Assembly (NCBI GenBank): GCA_017448845.1
Contig: JAFSKT010000148.1
Coordinates: forward strand, 1-51,520
DNA length: 51,520 bases
Direction: 5' to 3'
Origin: Lachnospiraceae bacterium
GTDB taxonomy: Bacteria > Bacillota > Clostridia > Lachnospirales > Lachnospiraceae
Position 1 is the first letter of the stretch. Each line of letters opens with the position of its first letter. The notes below the pieces were generated by a model. The model saw only the letters and a program-made list of their open reading frames with translations. It was not told where the DNA came from and did not search any database. Positions 8,991-17,029 of the stretch are shown piece by piece. The translations under genes and the position numbers were made by a program.

Positions 8991-9806
8991 TTACCCCAAA
9001 ACATCGATGATCTTTGCCACGATTTCCGATTTCTTCGCGGGTTTTATCAGATAACCCCTGGGCCTTAACTCCACCAGGGTCTTCACCACCTTTTCCCGGT
9101 CAGTCATGCCGGTAAGGAAGATGACCGGCAGTCCGGTGTGGGCTCTTGTGGTCCTTAAGCGGAAGAGCACCTTCGGACCGTCCATCACCGGCATGATGTA
9201 GTCTAAGAGCATAAGGTCGACCTCGTGCTTTTCCAGGAACTTCAGGGCGTCGAAGCCTGAGCGGACCGCAGTCACGTCATAGAATTCCTCCAGATGTCCC
9301 TTTATCTGTGCCAGCTGCTCCGCATCATCATCCACCACCAGGATCTTTTTTCTCCTGATGCGGTTTTCAGGCAGGATCTGAGGCTCCTTCCAGGGATCAT
9401 CCACGGGCTTCTCTTCCTCCGGAAGATCGTCTATTTTTTTCTCCACTTCAGCCAGCATGGAATAGAGTGACAGGATTGATACCGGCCTTGGGAGGAAAAA
9501 GAGCTTGTTAAGTTTTATATAAGTCTTAAAGGTCTTTAAGTCTTCGTTGTTGGCCACAACAATAACAGGGATGGTTTCCATCTCCTCCCTGTCCAGCAGA
9601 GCATCAAAAACTCTTATGGTATCCTTTTCCTCATCCCCTAAGCAGATGATCATGATCTGGGGAGCTTCCTTTGGGACAGCTTTGAAGAGCTCATCATAGG
9701 TAGGATCGCATTCCACTACCTTATAGCCCTTGTCTCCCATAAGATGCTCTGATATGTTTCCCGCTATCCTGCGGTTTTTTCCGGTAAGTAAGATCTTAAG
9801 TGCCAT
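8991..9806 (-). CDS. response regulator with two receiver domains (first degenerate)
   Basis: This 271-residue protein starts at ATG 9806 with AAAAGGA upstream. Residues 1-115 fold like a receiver (LKILLTGKNRRIAGN, IMIICLGDEE) but lack the normal acid pair and acceptor Asp. Residues about 150-271 form a complete receiver: LVVDDDAE, phospho-acceptor Asp202 (LMLLDYIMPVMDGP), Thr in FLTG and Lys in LIKP. There is no output or DNA-binding domain, so the effect must go through protein contacts. A close relative lies at 19876-20640 beside the second hybrid kinase, with the same pseudo-receiver plus receiver layout and the shared VDLMLLDY motif. Confidence 0.82.
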   Translation of the reverse strand: MALKILLTGKNRRIAGNISEHLMGDKGYKVVECDPTYDELFKAVPKEAPQIMIICLGDEEKDTIRVFDALLDREEMETIPVIVVANNEDLKTFKTYIKLNKLFFLPRPVSILSLYSMLAEVEKKIDDLPEEEKPVDDPWKEPQILPENRIRRKKILVVDDDAEQLAQIKGHLEEFYDVTAVRSGFDALKFLEKHEVDLMLLDYIMPVMDGPKVLFRLRTTRAHTGLPVIFLTGMTDREKVVKTLVELRPRGYLIKPAKKSEIVAKIIDVLG

Positions 9807-9877
9807 ACCAGTTCCTTTTCAGTGTTTTGAGAAACTTTGCAGTACCATTTTTATCAGTTGCCGTAATCGCCGTTTCC

Positions 9878-10375
9878 CTAAAGAATGGCGCCGCCCTTTG
9901 TTTTCAGGATATCGAGTTCCTTGTTTATCTTTGAGATCTGGATCTTGTAGCTGATATAGTTGGAGAACCAGATCATCACATAAACTACCACGAAGATAAC
10001 AAGCATAATAAGGGATTCCATAGGGTCGATAAAAGGAGTGAACCATCTCAGAAACCCCGCAACCAGGTAGTACATGGATACCGTGGCAAAAAAGTGAACC
10101 ATGGTAGCCTTGACTAAGCTCCAGTTTTCAATCCGGTAAACCACCGACACACCCATTCCCACAGCTCCGTAAATTCCGCTTAAGACTGCCTGTATCAAAA
10201 AGGCTATAAGCTCATTTCCGATAAAGCGGGTAAATTCCGGTGCGCAGAGATATACCTTTCCGTCTGCCATTGAAAGTGTAGCGGTAATTGAAGTGATAAC
10301 AACCCCCAGGAGCATTCCAAAAGCGAAGCCAAAAGAGGCTAAGACCACCGCTCTGGATTTTAAGTCCATCTTCAT
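9878..10375 (-). CDS. DUF3021 family membrane protein
   Basis: This 165-residue protein has four predicted membrane helices (about 10-32, 53-80, 87-112 and 118-140) and a short basic cytoplasmic tail (YISYKIQISKINKELD). The arrangement fits DUF3021, a family regularly encoded directly after a stand-alone LytTR regulator. Such partners are thought to hold or modulate the LytTR protein at the membrane. It begins 15 bp after the LytTR stop codon. Family assignment rests on topology, size and this pairing. Confidence 0.75.
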   Translation of the reverse strand: MKMDLKSRAVVLASFGFAFGMLLGVVITSITATLSMADGKVYLCAPEFTRFIGNELIAFLIQAVLSGIYGAVGMGVSVVYRIENWSLVKATMVHFFATVSMYYLVAGFLRWFTPFIDPMESLIMLVIFVVVYVMIWFSNYISYKIQISKINKELDILKTKGGAIL

Positions 10376-10390
10376 ACAGATTACCCCCCT

Positions 10391-10852
10391 TTACATCAGC
10401 ATGTCTTTGATGGCTTTAACACGGCTTCTGGAAGCCCAGGATTTCGTGCCGTCATCAAATTCTATGCCTATGGTGCCTGCGATATTGATGTCAAAATGCT
10501 TTACCTTATAAAGGTTTATGATCTCCGACTGGGAGATCCGGATAAAACGCTTGCTGTTAAGGAGTTCCTCCATTGCAGACATATTTTTCTTAACGTAATA
10601 TACATTGTCTTCTGTCTGGACAAAGACTTTTCGTTTTTCGGAAAAGACCCGGATGATCTCTCTCTGGGAAAGGATCACAAGCCGCTCCCCCTCTATATGG
10701 GCAGGGATAGCGGGAAAGTCGTTGTCCGAGGCGTTTTCGATAGCGTATATTATGTTCTCAACCTGCTCGTTTTTTTCTTTCGAAAAAATGAGTACCTTGG
10801 GATCGGCGTAATCCTCGTCTATGATCACGTCGATTTCCACCATCTTTTTCAT
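10391..10852 (-). CDS. LytTR-family transcriptional regulator
   Basis: This 153-residue protein starts at ATG 10852 with AGAAGG upstream. Residues about 50-150 form a LytTR DNA-binding domain: the run from EIIRVFSEKRKVFVQT to SKRFIRISQSEIINL and the final SRSRVKAIKDML is typical. There is no receiver domain, so it belongs to the stand-alone LytTR class coupled to DUF3021 membrane proteins. It is the first gene of the six-gene leftward operon. Its own promoter (10888-10948) carries the element also found before the flagellinolysin and the surface protein genes, so it probably controls all three and itself. Confidence 0.85.
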   Translation of the reverse strand: MKKMVEIDVIIDEDYADPKVLIFSKEKNEQVENIIYAIENASDNDFPAIPAHIEGERLVILSQREIIRVFSEKRKVFVQTEDNVYYVKKNMSAMEELLNSKRFIRISQSEIINLYKVKHFDINIAGTIGIEFDDGTKSWASRSRVKAIKDMLM

Positions 10853-10887
10853 ATGGAAATACCTTCTGCCGAAATTTTTAACAGCTC

Positions 10888-10948
10888 ATTATGACAGCAA
10901 TCTGCCTTATTTTCAATAGATTTTGACATATCGGTCGTTTTTCGTGTC
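10888..10948 (-). promoter_or_regulatory. LytTR operon promoter with shared element
   Basis: On the minus strand GACA-CG-AAAAACGACCGA-TATGTCAAA runs from 10948 to 10922. Five bases later come TTGAAA (10916-10911), a 17-bp spacer and CATAAT (10893-10888). The element and its spacing to the -35 match the promoters at 204-264 and 10985-11046, pointing to autoregulation by the LytTR protein. Confidence 0.7.
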
Positions 10949-10951
10949 AAA

Positions 10952-10979
10952 TCGGTAAAACCGAAAAGGTAAAATTACC
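10952..10979. repeat. two small palindromes between divergent promoters
   Basis: TCGGT-AAA-ACCGA (10952-10964) and GGTAA-AA-TTACC (10968-10979) sit back to back between the two oppositely oriented copies of the shared regulatory element. They are possible extra operator sites or DNA-bending sequences for the divergent LytTR/flagellinolysin promoters. Confidence 0.4.
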
Positions 10980-10984
10980 AAATA

Positions 10985-11046
10985 GACATCAAAAACGACC
11001 GAATGTGCAAATGGGGTTAATTCTTGTCACAGAAACACGATATATT
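10985..11046 (+). promoter_or_regulatory. flagellinolysin promoter with shared element
   Basis: GACA-TC-AAAAACGACCGA-ATGTGCAAA covers 10985-11011 (identity with the first copy extends to 10981). Five bases later is TTAATT (11017-11022), then 18 bp, then TATATT (11041-11046). The -35 is weak, as expected for an activator-dependent promoter. I found no sigma-28 flagellar promoter before this gene, which is unusual for flagellin. Confidence 0.6.
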
Positions 11047-11140
11047 GTGTGAAGTGTTATCGTACCCGCTATATTTAGATGGATGGGGCGTAGCAGATTT
11101 TATATATGACTCTCAGGTATTGATAAGGGAGGGTGAATTT

Positions 11141-13096
11141 ATGAACGTAGTGGCACATAATATAACGGCAATGAATGCTCAGAGGATGTACAGCCTGAAT
11201 CTTGGAATCCAGGCAAAGTCTATAGAAAAGCTGTCCTCCGGTTATAAGATCAACCGGTCCGCGGATGATGCGGCAGGGCTTTCCATATCGGAAAAGATGC
11301 GGAAGCAGATAAGAGGGCTTACACAGGCCAGCCGGAATGCGGAGGACGGGATATCCGCCGTACAGATCGCGGACGGAGCTTTAGAAGAGGTACACGCCAT
11401 GCTGCAGAGGGGAAATGAACTGGCAGTAAGGGCGGCAAACGGTACCATGTCCGTTTCGGACAGGGCGGATATAAATGCGGAGATACAGCAGCTGAAGGAA
11501 GCCATAGACCAGATCTCCACAAATACCAAATTTAACGAGATGAAGCTCTTTCCGGAGTCTGGACTTCACCCGGCCCTGGCTACGGTTGTCACCTCCAACA
11601 GTTATACACTGGATCTCGACAGCAGGGGAGTTACAAAGATCACTCATGAATCGGGGAGTCCCGGGGTGGGAAGCGGATCTGCTGTAAACACGGGTAATGC
11701 CCTGGCAGATAAGATCGCAGGGGAATTTGTTCCCAATGCGGTGGACCAGATACTTGGGACATTCGGTTCCCTGAGTAATGCCCTTAATGCATACGGAAGC
11801 AGCTCCGATAAGTTGAAGATGGCCCTTGATATCTCATATATAGACGGGCCGAACGGAACCCTTGCCTATGTGCAGGGATCCTTTAAGTCCGGGAACCAGG
11901 AACTTTCCAGCCTCTCCATGAAGGTGGACAGTGCCGATTTCTCAGAGGACGATATAAAGAACAATTCATCAAAACTCGGCAAACTGGAATCCACCATAGC
12001 CCATGAAATGATGCATGCAGTTATGGATGCAGCCATGTCAGCAAGGATGTGTCCGGGAGGAGCGGAGGATCTGCCTTTATGGTTTACGGAAGGAACCGCC
12101 CAGCTCACGGGAGGCGGCTTCACAACGGGATGGAATGATGAACTGAAATCCATAGTTGCCGACGGCGGCAGCGACGTGGATACGAAGATCGGCAATTATC
12201 TGAAAAAGTACAAGATAAGCGACAGTATCGCCAATAATAATGCCTATTCCAACAGGGTGTACGGCCACGGATATCTGGCAGCCGCATATCTGGGGCACCT
12301 CGTAAGCGGCCAGTCAACAGTCAGTGACGCTTCCATCGCAGAGGGAATGAATACGGTCTTCCAGGCGCTTATAGACCACCCGGACAAAACACTTAAACAG
12401 GTTGTGAATGAACTCTTAAGCAGCTCTTCAAAGTCTTATAACGATGTCATGAATGATATAAATAATGGGACAGCCGACGGGGTGGACTTTGTAAAGGCTC
12501 TTACTCAAGCTACCGGTGCCGGAGGAGCAGGTTCGGTGATCTCAAGCGGAGGTTTGTCCGCAGGGGCGAAGGATGTACTTGGAGACAGCAGCGAACATCC
12601 TCAGAAGATCTTTATCGATGTGAAAAATATAACTACGGACGAATTGAACGAATTCGGCCCCAACGCCAATGCTTTCAGCATACAGGCCGGGTCCGATAAT
12701 CTTGAGAGCAACAGGATCATCTTAAAGCTGTTCCGCATGTCAAGCGCGGATCTGGGGCTTTCTGAAGTTGGGAATTTCAATAAAGAGGACGGTACTGCTG
12801 TTAACGCTCTTTCCATGGAAGGAGCAAGAAGTGCCATTGACAGCTTCTCGGATGCGATAAAGCTGGTGAGCGGCGTGCGCAGTTATTACGGAGCCCTGCA
12901 GAACCGTATGGAGCATACCATCCGTAATCTGGAGAATGTAATAGAAAACACCACCACCTCTGAATCCAAGCTCCGGGATACGGATATGGCTTCGGAAATG
13001 GTAGTGTACGCAAAGCAGAATATCTTAATACAGGCGGGTCAGTCGGTGCTGGCCCAGGCCAATCATTCAAACGAAGGGATCCTGTCTATTCTGTAG
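11141..13096 (+). CDS. flagellin with inserted zinc metallopeptidase domain (flagellinolysin type)
   Basis: This 651-residue protein starts at ATG 11141 behind AGGGAGGG (11126-11133); a reading frame opens earlier, but MNVVAHNITAMNAQRM is the normal flagellin N-terminus. Residues 1-150 and about 560-651 are the conserved D0/D1 coiled-coil ends (KLSSGYKINRSADDAAGL; SQ-like QAGQSVLAQANHS). The hypervariable centre holds a gluzincin peptidase: HEMMH at 288-292 with Glu317 in LWFTEGTAQL, the collagenase-M9-like pattern described for flagellinolysin. Zinc ligands and the catalytic Glu289 are all present, so the filament itself should be proteolytic. No export chaperone or other flagellar gene is adjacent. 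Expression probably depends on the LytTR regulator encoded divergently. The 3' end overlaps the opposing phosphatase gene by 11 bp. Confidence 0.9.
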   Translation: MNVVAHNITAMNAQRMYSLNLGIQAKSIEKLSSGYKINRSADDAAGLSISEKMRKQIRGLTQASRNAEDGISAVQIADGALEEVHAMLQRGNELAVRAANGTMSVSDRADINAEIQQLKEAIDQISTNTKFNEMKLFPESGLHPALATVVTSNSYTLDLDSRGVTKITHESGSPGVGSGSAVNTGNALADKIAGEFVPNAVDQILGTFGSLSNALNAYGSSSDKLKMALDISYIDGPNGTLAYVQGSFKSGNQELSSLSMKVDSADFSEDDIKNNSSKLGKLESTIAHEMMHAVMDAAMSARMCPGGAEDLPLWFTEGTAQLTGGGFTTGWNDELKSIVADGGSDVDTKIGNYLKKYKISDSIANNNAYSNRVYGHGYLAAAYLGHLVSGQSTVSDASIAEGMNTVFQALIDHPDKTLKQVVNELLSSSSKSYNDVMNDINNGTADGVDFVKALTQATGAGGAGSVISSGGLSAGAKDVLGDSSEHPQKIFIDVKNITTDELNEFGPNANAFSIQAGSDNLESNRIILKLFRMSSADLGLSEVGNFNKEDGTAVNALSMEGARSAIDSFSDAIKLVSGVRSYYGALQNRMEHTIRNLENVIENTTTSESKLRDTDMASEMVVYAKQNILIQAGQSVLAQANHSNEGILSIL

Positions 13097-14807
13097 GATC
13101 GGGAGAGATCTCAAGTAAGAGCATGGTCATATCGTCAAACTGGGCAACACCGGCGGCAAAGGTATCGATATCATCACGGATAGCATCCAATACCGCCTGT
13201 CCGGTGATGTCATGGGAGCGGTTCAGGCAGTCAATCATGCTGCTTTCACCGTAAGCGCTGCCGTCCTTATTTATAGCCTCGGGAAGACCGTCGGTATAGA
13301 GCAGCAGCTTATCTCCGCTGTTAAGCTGAAGTTCCCTCTCATGGAACTCTATATTTTCCATTATTCCCAGCACCACATCATGCTCTTCGTCAATAAGGGA
13401 ATAGCTTCCGGTGTCAGCCCTGTATATCGCAGGATATTCATGTCCGGCGTTTACATATATGAGCTTCTTTTCAGAAACGGTATAGATCCCGAAGAATACG
13501 GTAACAAACATGGATTCATCGTTTCTTTCGCAGAGCACATGGTTGGCGTCTGACAGGACCATGCTGGGATTGTGGTTTAACAGGGCGCTGCTCTTTATAA
13601 GAGTACAGCTTTTGACCATGAAGAGCGCAGCGGGGATGCCCTTATCAGACACGTCCGCCACCGTGATCCCTATGTGGTCGTCATCTATAGCAAAGAAATC
13701 ATAGAAATCTCCGCCCATTTCCTTTGCGGAACGGCTAAGGGCACTGATGGTGAAATCCAGCTTTCCGTTGTATCCCGTAAGCTCGCTGGGAAGCATGGAT
13801 TTCTGTATCCTTGAAGCTACATCCAGCTCGGTGGCGATCCTTTCCTTTTCCCGCGTAACAGTCTTTAAGTTATCTACATATCCATGGATATCCTCTTCCA
13901 TGGAGGCCATGGATTCGGCCAAAAGACCGATCTCGTCACGGGACTTGATGTTCAGGTCCTTAAATACATGGGATGAAGTTCCCCTGTCCTGCTTTTTACT
14001 GAATTTGATGGCTGCATCGGAGAGGAGGATTATGGGATCGATGACCATCCTCCTTATTCCTCCCACGGAAGTGATGATGAATATCAGAGTCACTACCAGG
14101 AGTATGAGGCCGAAGAACAGCAGGAAAGCTATATTACTTGATGTAACATTGCGCTTTCTTTCCCCGACGCTTACATATCCCAGCTGCTCGCCGGTATCAG
14201 GGTCGTAGAAAGGAGCCCGTACTATGATGGTCTGTCCGTATTCCGGATCGGAATGGACGGTGTATTCAGCCAGATCATTATTGCCATGAACGTAATTACC
14301 GAGACTTCCCTGCCAGCCTGCGCTATAGCGGCCCTCCTCCATAATGTCAGAATCGATGACAAAAATAACCTTATTTCTGTCGCTGTCTTCAAAATGGAAA
14401 CTGATCCAGGAAACGAGATTGTTTTCTACATTTTTGATCAGGATCGCCTGCAGATCATAGTATTCATCCGTAAAGACCGGTTCAAAGAGTTTCTTGTATT
14501 CGGGACTCTTATAATCATCCTTCATATCAGCGGGGACGCTGTCGTAGATCTCCTTCACCTGCTTAAACAGCCTGACGGGATACTCCTGTGGCAGTGAAAT
14601 GGCGACGGTTCTTGCTAAACAGTAATTCCGCTCCGCAATGGCGGAGGTTGAGAAGATTGTATTGGTATATCCGCTGAATCCGATTACAGAGATAAAATAT
14701 ATAAAAGAAAAGACAAAGACAGAAACACCCACCTTAAAACTCAGTGAGCTGGAGAACTTGATCTTTCTTAAATCCCGTAAATCCTTAATGTCCCTAATGT
14801 CTTTCAT
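13086..14807 (-). CDS. membrane PP2C/SpoIIE-type phosphatase with HAMP domain
   Basis: This is a 573-residue protein. I chose ATG 14807 (AGG upstream) over a GTG at 14861 that would lie inside a hairpin. A short N-terminal run of alternating D-(I/L)-(R/K) triplets precedes the first membrane segment (about 24-46). An extracytoplasmic sensor region of about 180 residues, a second membrane helix (about 230-255) and a HAMP domain follow. The C-terminal SpoIIE domain has EMGGDFYDFF, VADVSDKGIPAALFM, LLLYTDGLPEA and FDDMTML, the metal-binding acids of active PPM phosphatases. RsbU-like proteins of this shape dephosphorylate an anti-sigma-factor antagonist. No such partner is encoded nearby, so the target is unknown. 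Confidence 0.88.
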   Translation of the reverse strand: MKDIRDIKDLRDLRKIKFSSSLSFKVGVSVFVFSFIYFISVIGFSGYTNTIFSTSAIAERNYCLARTVAISLPQEYPVRLFKQVKEIYDSVPADMKDDYKSPEYKKLFEPVFTDEYYDLQAILIKNVENNLVSWISFHFEDSDRNKVIFVIDSDIMEEGRYSAGWQGSLGNYVHGNNDLAEYTVHSDPEYGQTIIVRAPFYDPDTGEQLGYVSVGERKRNVTSSNIAFLLFFGLILLVVTLIFIITSVGGIRRMVIDPIILLSDAAIKFSKKQDRGTSSHVFKDLNIKSRDEIGLLAESMASMEEDIHGYVDNLKTVTREKERIATELDVASRIQKSMLPSELTGYNGKLDFTISALSRSAKEMGGDFYDFFAIDDDHIGITVADVSDKGIPAALFMVKSCTLIKSSALLNHNPSMVLSDANHVLCERNDESMFVTVFFGIYTVSEKKLIYVNAGHEYPAIYRADTGSYSLIDEEHDVVLGIMENIEFHERELQLNSGDKLLLYTDGLPEAINKDGSAYGESSMIDCLNRSHDITGQAVLDAIRDDIDTFAAGVAQFDDMTMLLLEISPDPTE

Positions 14808-14845
14808 ATCATCAACCTGTCTATGGCGTTGTAGTATCTTTATGC

Positions 14846-14880
14846 AAAGGTCACATGTCACTTCATGACATGTGACTTTT
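14846..14880. terminator. long hairpin between phosphatase and MATE genes
   Basis: AAAGGTCACATGTCA (14846-14860) pairs with TGACATGTGACTTTT (14866-14880) with one G-U pair and a 5-base loop. It lies after the MATE gene stop and before the phosphatase gene start (both leftward), so it most likely ends or attenuates MATE transcription. The T-run on the minus strand is weak (CCTTT). Confidence 0.55.
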
Positions 14881-14934
14881 GACCTTTACATCATTTATAT
14901 AATAATACATTTTTTAAGTAATAAAAAGGGTAAA

Positions 14935-16317
14935 TTAGGTTGTCCCTACGAGGTCGCGGATCCATATGCGTTTTTTCAGCATGATGTAGCCCACCAGAAC
15001 CTTGATGAAATCAAGGGACAGGACCACGATGTACAGATGGACTATGCTGATATCGGTGTAGTGGGCGAGGAAGAAGGCGACGGGCCAGCAGATCACCCAC
15101 ATGTAAGCAGAGTCGAACAGGAAGGTTATTATAGTCCTGCCTCCGGACCGGATGGTGAAGTATGCGGAGTTCAGGAAAGCGTTAACCGGCATGAACGCGG
15201 CGGCAATGGTCATGAGGGTTGCTGCCAGATGCCGGATCTCTTCGGAGGTGTTGTAAAACCTGGGGAAGAGGGGCGCAACTATGATGAGCAGCGCTGCTAA
15301 GGCTGCGGAAAGGGCCACGGAAAAGGCGATCAGTTTATTGTCGGTATCGACCACGTTTGACATGTCGCCGGATCCTAAGATCTGTCCTATCATGATGGCT
15401 ACTACGGATCCCATGGAGATCGTGAACACGTTAAATAGATTGGTTATGGTTCCGGAGATGTTGAAAGCGGCCACCACGGCCAGACCTCTTGTAGAATAGC
15501 ACTGTTGCAGGGCCGTCATGCCCCCGGACCAGAGGAGCTCGTTCAGGAAAAGAGGAGTGCCCTTGATCAGTATCTTGGTAAAGAGGGACAGGGGTATCCT
15601 GAAATTCCTGTAAAGGCCTTCGGCAAAGGGATGGCGGTCTTTGTGCCGGTGGGTCCATATCGCGACAATGGAGAGTTCCACAAAACGGGAGATAACCGTG
15701 GCGCAGGCGGCACCCGCAACTCCAAGTTTCGGTACGCCGAAGTGGCCAAAGATCAGGATATAGTTAAGAGAAAGATTGACTAATACAGCGGTAAGTCCTG
15801 CTGTCATGGGCACTACAGTCTCCCCGGACTCGCGGAGGGTGCTTACATAGGCCTGGGTGATGCCGAAGGGCAGGATACTTATAAGCATGATATAGAGATA
15901 GCTTTTAGCAAAGGACAGGGTTGCAGCCGGATCTATGCCGTCTCCCTGCTCATGGAGGAAGAGGGAGATCAGGGGATCCCGGAAACACAGTAATAAGAGG
16001 ATCCCCGATAAGCATATGACGGTTACCACCAAAAGTTTCATACGCACGGTATAGCGCACGCCTTCGTTATTTTTCTGGCCCACATACTGCACCGTAAAAA
16101 TCCCGGCCCCGGATACGGCGCCGAAGAGCGCAAGATAAAAAACGAAGAAGAGCTGGTTGATTATCGCAACCCCTGACATCTGCTCCGTTCCAATCTGCCC
16201 CACCATGATATTGTCCAGGAGACTCACAAAATTGGTGATGCCGTTCTGTATGATAATGGGAATGGCTATTCCCATGACTTTTACATAAAAGGCTCTGTCG
16301 CCTATAAACCTTCGCAT
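14935..16317 (-). CDS. MATE family multidrug/toxin efflux transporter
   Basis: This 460-residue integral membrane protein has twelve predicted helices. The N-terminal half shows the MATE pattern (IPIIIQNGITNFVSLLDNIMVGQIG) and the second half repeats the fold (GTPLFLNELLWSGGMTALQQCYS, GSVVAIMIGQILG). MATE proteins export cationic or organic compounds using a sodium or proton gradient. The substrate cannot be read from the sequence. ATG 16317 has no Shine-Dalgarno sequence and lies 6 bp after a -10-like box, so the transcript may be leaderless. It is transcribed divergently from the ECF gene. Confidence 0.88.
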   Translation of the reverse strand: MRRFIGDRAFYVKVMGIAIPIIIQNGITNFVSLLDNIMVGQIGTEQMSGVAIINQLFFVFYLALFGAVSGAGIFTVQYVGQKNNEGVRYTVRMKLLVVTVICLSGILLLLCFRDPLISLFLHEQGDGIDPAATLSFAKSYLYIMLISILPFGITQAYVSTLRESGETVVPMTAGLTAVLVNLSLNYILIFGHFGVPKLGVAGAACATVISRFVELSIVAIWTHRHKDRHPFAEGLYRNFRIPLSLFTKILIKGTPLFLNELLWSGGMTALQQCYSTRGLAVVAAFNISGTITNLFNVFTISMGSVVAIMIGQILGSGDMSNVVDTDNKLIAFSVALSAALAALLIIVAPLFPRFYNTSEEIRHLAATLMTIAAAFMPVNAFLNSAYFTIRSGGRTIITFLFDSAYMWVICWPVAFFLAHYTDISIVHLYIVVLSLDFIKVLVGYIMLKKRIWIRDLVGTT

Positions 16318-16323
16318 GGGATA

Positions 16324-16351
16324 ATTGTAACATGAAAAGATTTTGAGGCAA
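16324..16351 (-). promoter_or_regulatory. promoter for a possibly leaderless MATE transcript
   Basis: On the minus strand TTGCCT (16351-16346), a 16-bp spacer and TACAAT (16329-16324) precede the ATG at 16317 by only 6 bp. That places the expected start site on the A of the ATG itself. No purine-rich ribosome site precedes the codon. Confidence 0.45.
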
Positions 16352-16365
16352 GATGGGGATAATAA

Positions 16366-16374
16366 TGATATAAT
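16366..16374 (+). promoter_or_regulatory. extended -10 promoter for ECF gene
   Basis: TGATATAAT (16366-16374) is an extended -10 (TG-N-TATAAT). No good -35 is found at 17 bp; TTGAGG at 16343-16348 is the nearest. The promoter lies just outside the divergent MATE promoter. The gene's ribosome site AAGGAGGAG (16401-16409) is strong. Confidence 0.45.
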
Positions 16375-16413
16375 ATAATGTCATATCTATCCATAACTTA
16401 AGGAGGAGTAGAA

Positions 16414-17001
16414 ATGAATGAAGAGAAGAACAACGGAAACAGACAGTTTGTAAGGGAGCTTGCGATCTCAGCGATACTGCTTGCTATCTGTATAGTGAGC
16501 CAGTTTTTTAAGAACCTGAACGTTTATATAACAGGGCCCATCGTCAATCTGTGTCTTGTTATGGCAGTCATGGCGGCAGGACTGAAATGGGGACTGATAT
16601 TAGCTGTCATTACGCCGGTCACCGCGTTTTTCATAGCGGCAAGCCCTGTAATGCAGGCAGTTCCGGGGATCCTTCCTCTTATCATGGCAGGGAATATCAT
16701 TCTTGTACTGGCGACATGGAAGCTGTTTAAGCCGGCAGTAGAGAACGGGACATCCATCATCAATCCCGGATCGATCATAGCTGCGGCTGTCAGTGCCATA
16801 TTGAAGGGCGCTTTCATGGGACTTACCATCTCCCGCTGGCTGCTGCCTACGTTTATTCCTGCGGAGAGCCCTTTAAGGGGAAAGATGGCGGTGTTCCAGA
16901 TGACTTTTTCCGTGACTCAGCTCATTACGGCCCTTATAGGATTTGTGTATTTCTTTATCATCTGGATCCCGGTAAGAAGCACTTTGCAAAAGGACAGTTA
17001 A
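16414..17001 (+). CDS. ECF transporter S (substrate-binding) component
   Basis: This 195-residue hydrophobic protein has about six helices, with a short charged N-terminus before the first (ELAISAILLAICIVSQFFK). Size and topology fit the S components of energy-coupling-factor vitamin transporters, which bind the vitamin in the membrane and share a general EcfA/EcfT module encoded elsewhere. The loop AGLKWGLILAVITPVTAFF is typical of that fold. The vitamin is not identifiable from the protein, and no riboswitch is seen in the short leader. The downstream kinase gene begins 28 bp later and may be co-transcribed. Confidence 0.72.
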   Translation: MNEEKNNGNRQFVRELAISAILLAICIVSQFFKNLNVYITGPIVNLCLVMAVMAAGLKWGLILAVITPVTAFFIAASPVMQAVPGILPLIMAGNIILVLATWKLFKPAVENGTSIINPGSIIAAAVSAILKGAFMGLTISRWLLPTFIPAESPLRGKMAVFQMTFSVTQLITALIGFVYFFIIWIPVRSTLQKDS

Positions 17002-17029
17002 GGGGAAACAGCAGTAAAGGGGAAAGCCT

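Noticed and set aside
11024..11140. 39-residue N-terminal extension of the flagellin
   Set aside because: The conserved flagellin start and the AGGGAGGG site place translation at 11141; the extension covers the probable leader and promoter region.
11047..11140. Sigma-28 flagellar promoter before flagellinolysin
   Set aside because: No TAAA / GCCGATAA-like pair at the proper spacing could be found.
14808..14861. Upstream GTG start of the phosphatase
   Set aside because: It lies inside the 14846-14880 hairpin and has no ribosome-binding site.
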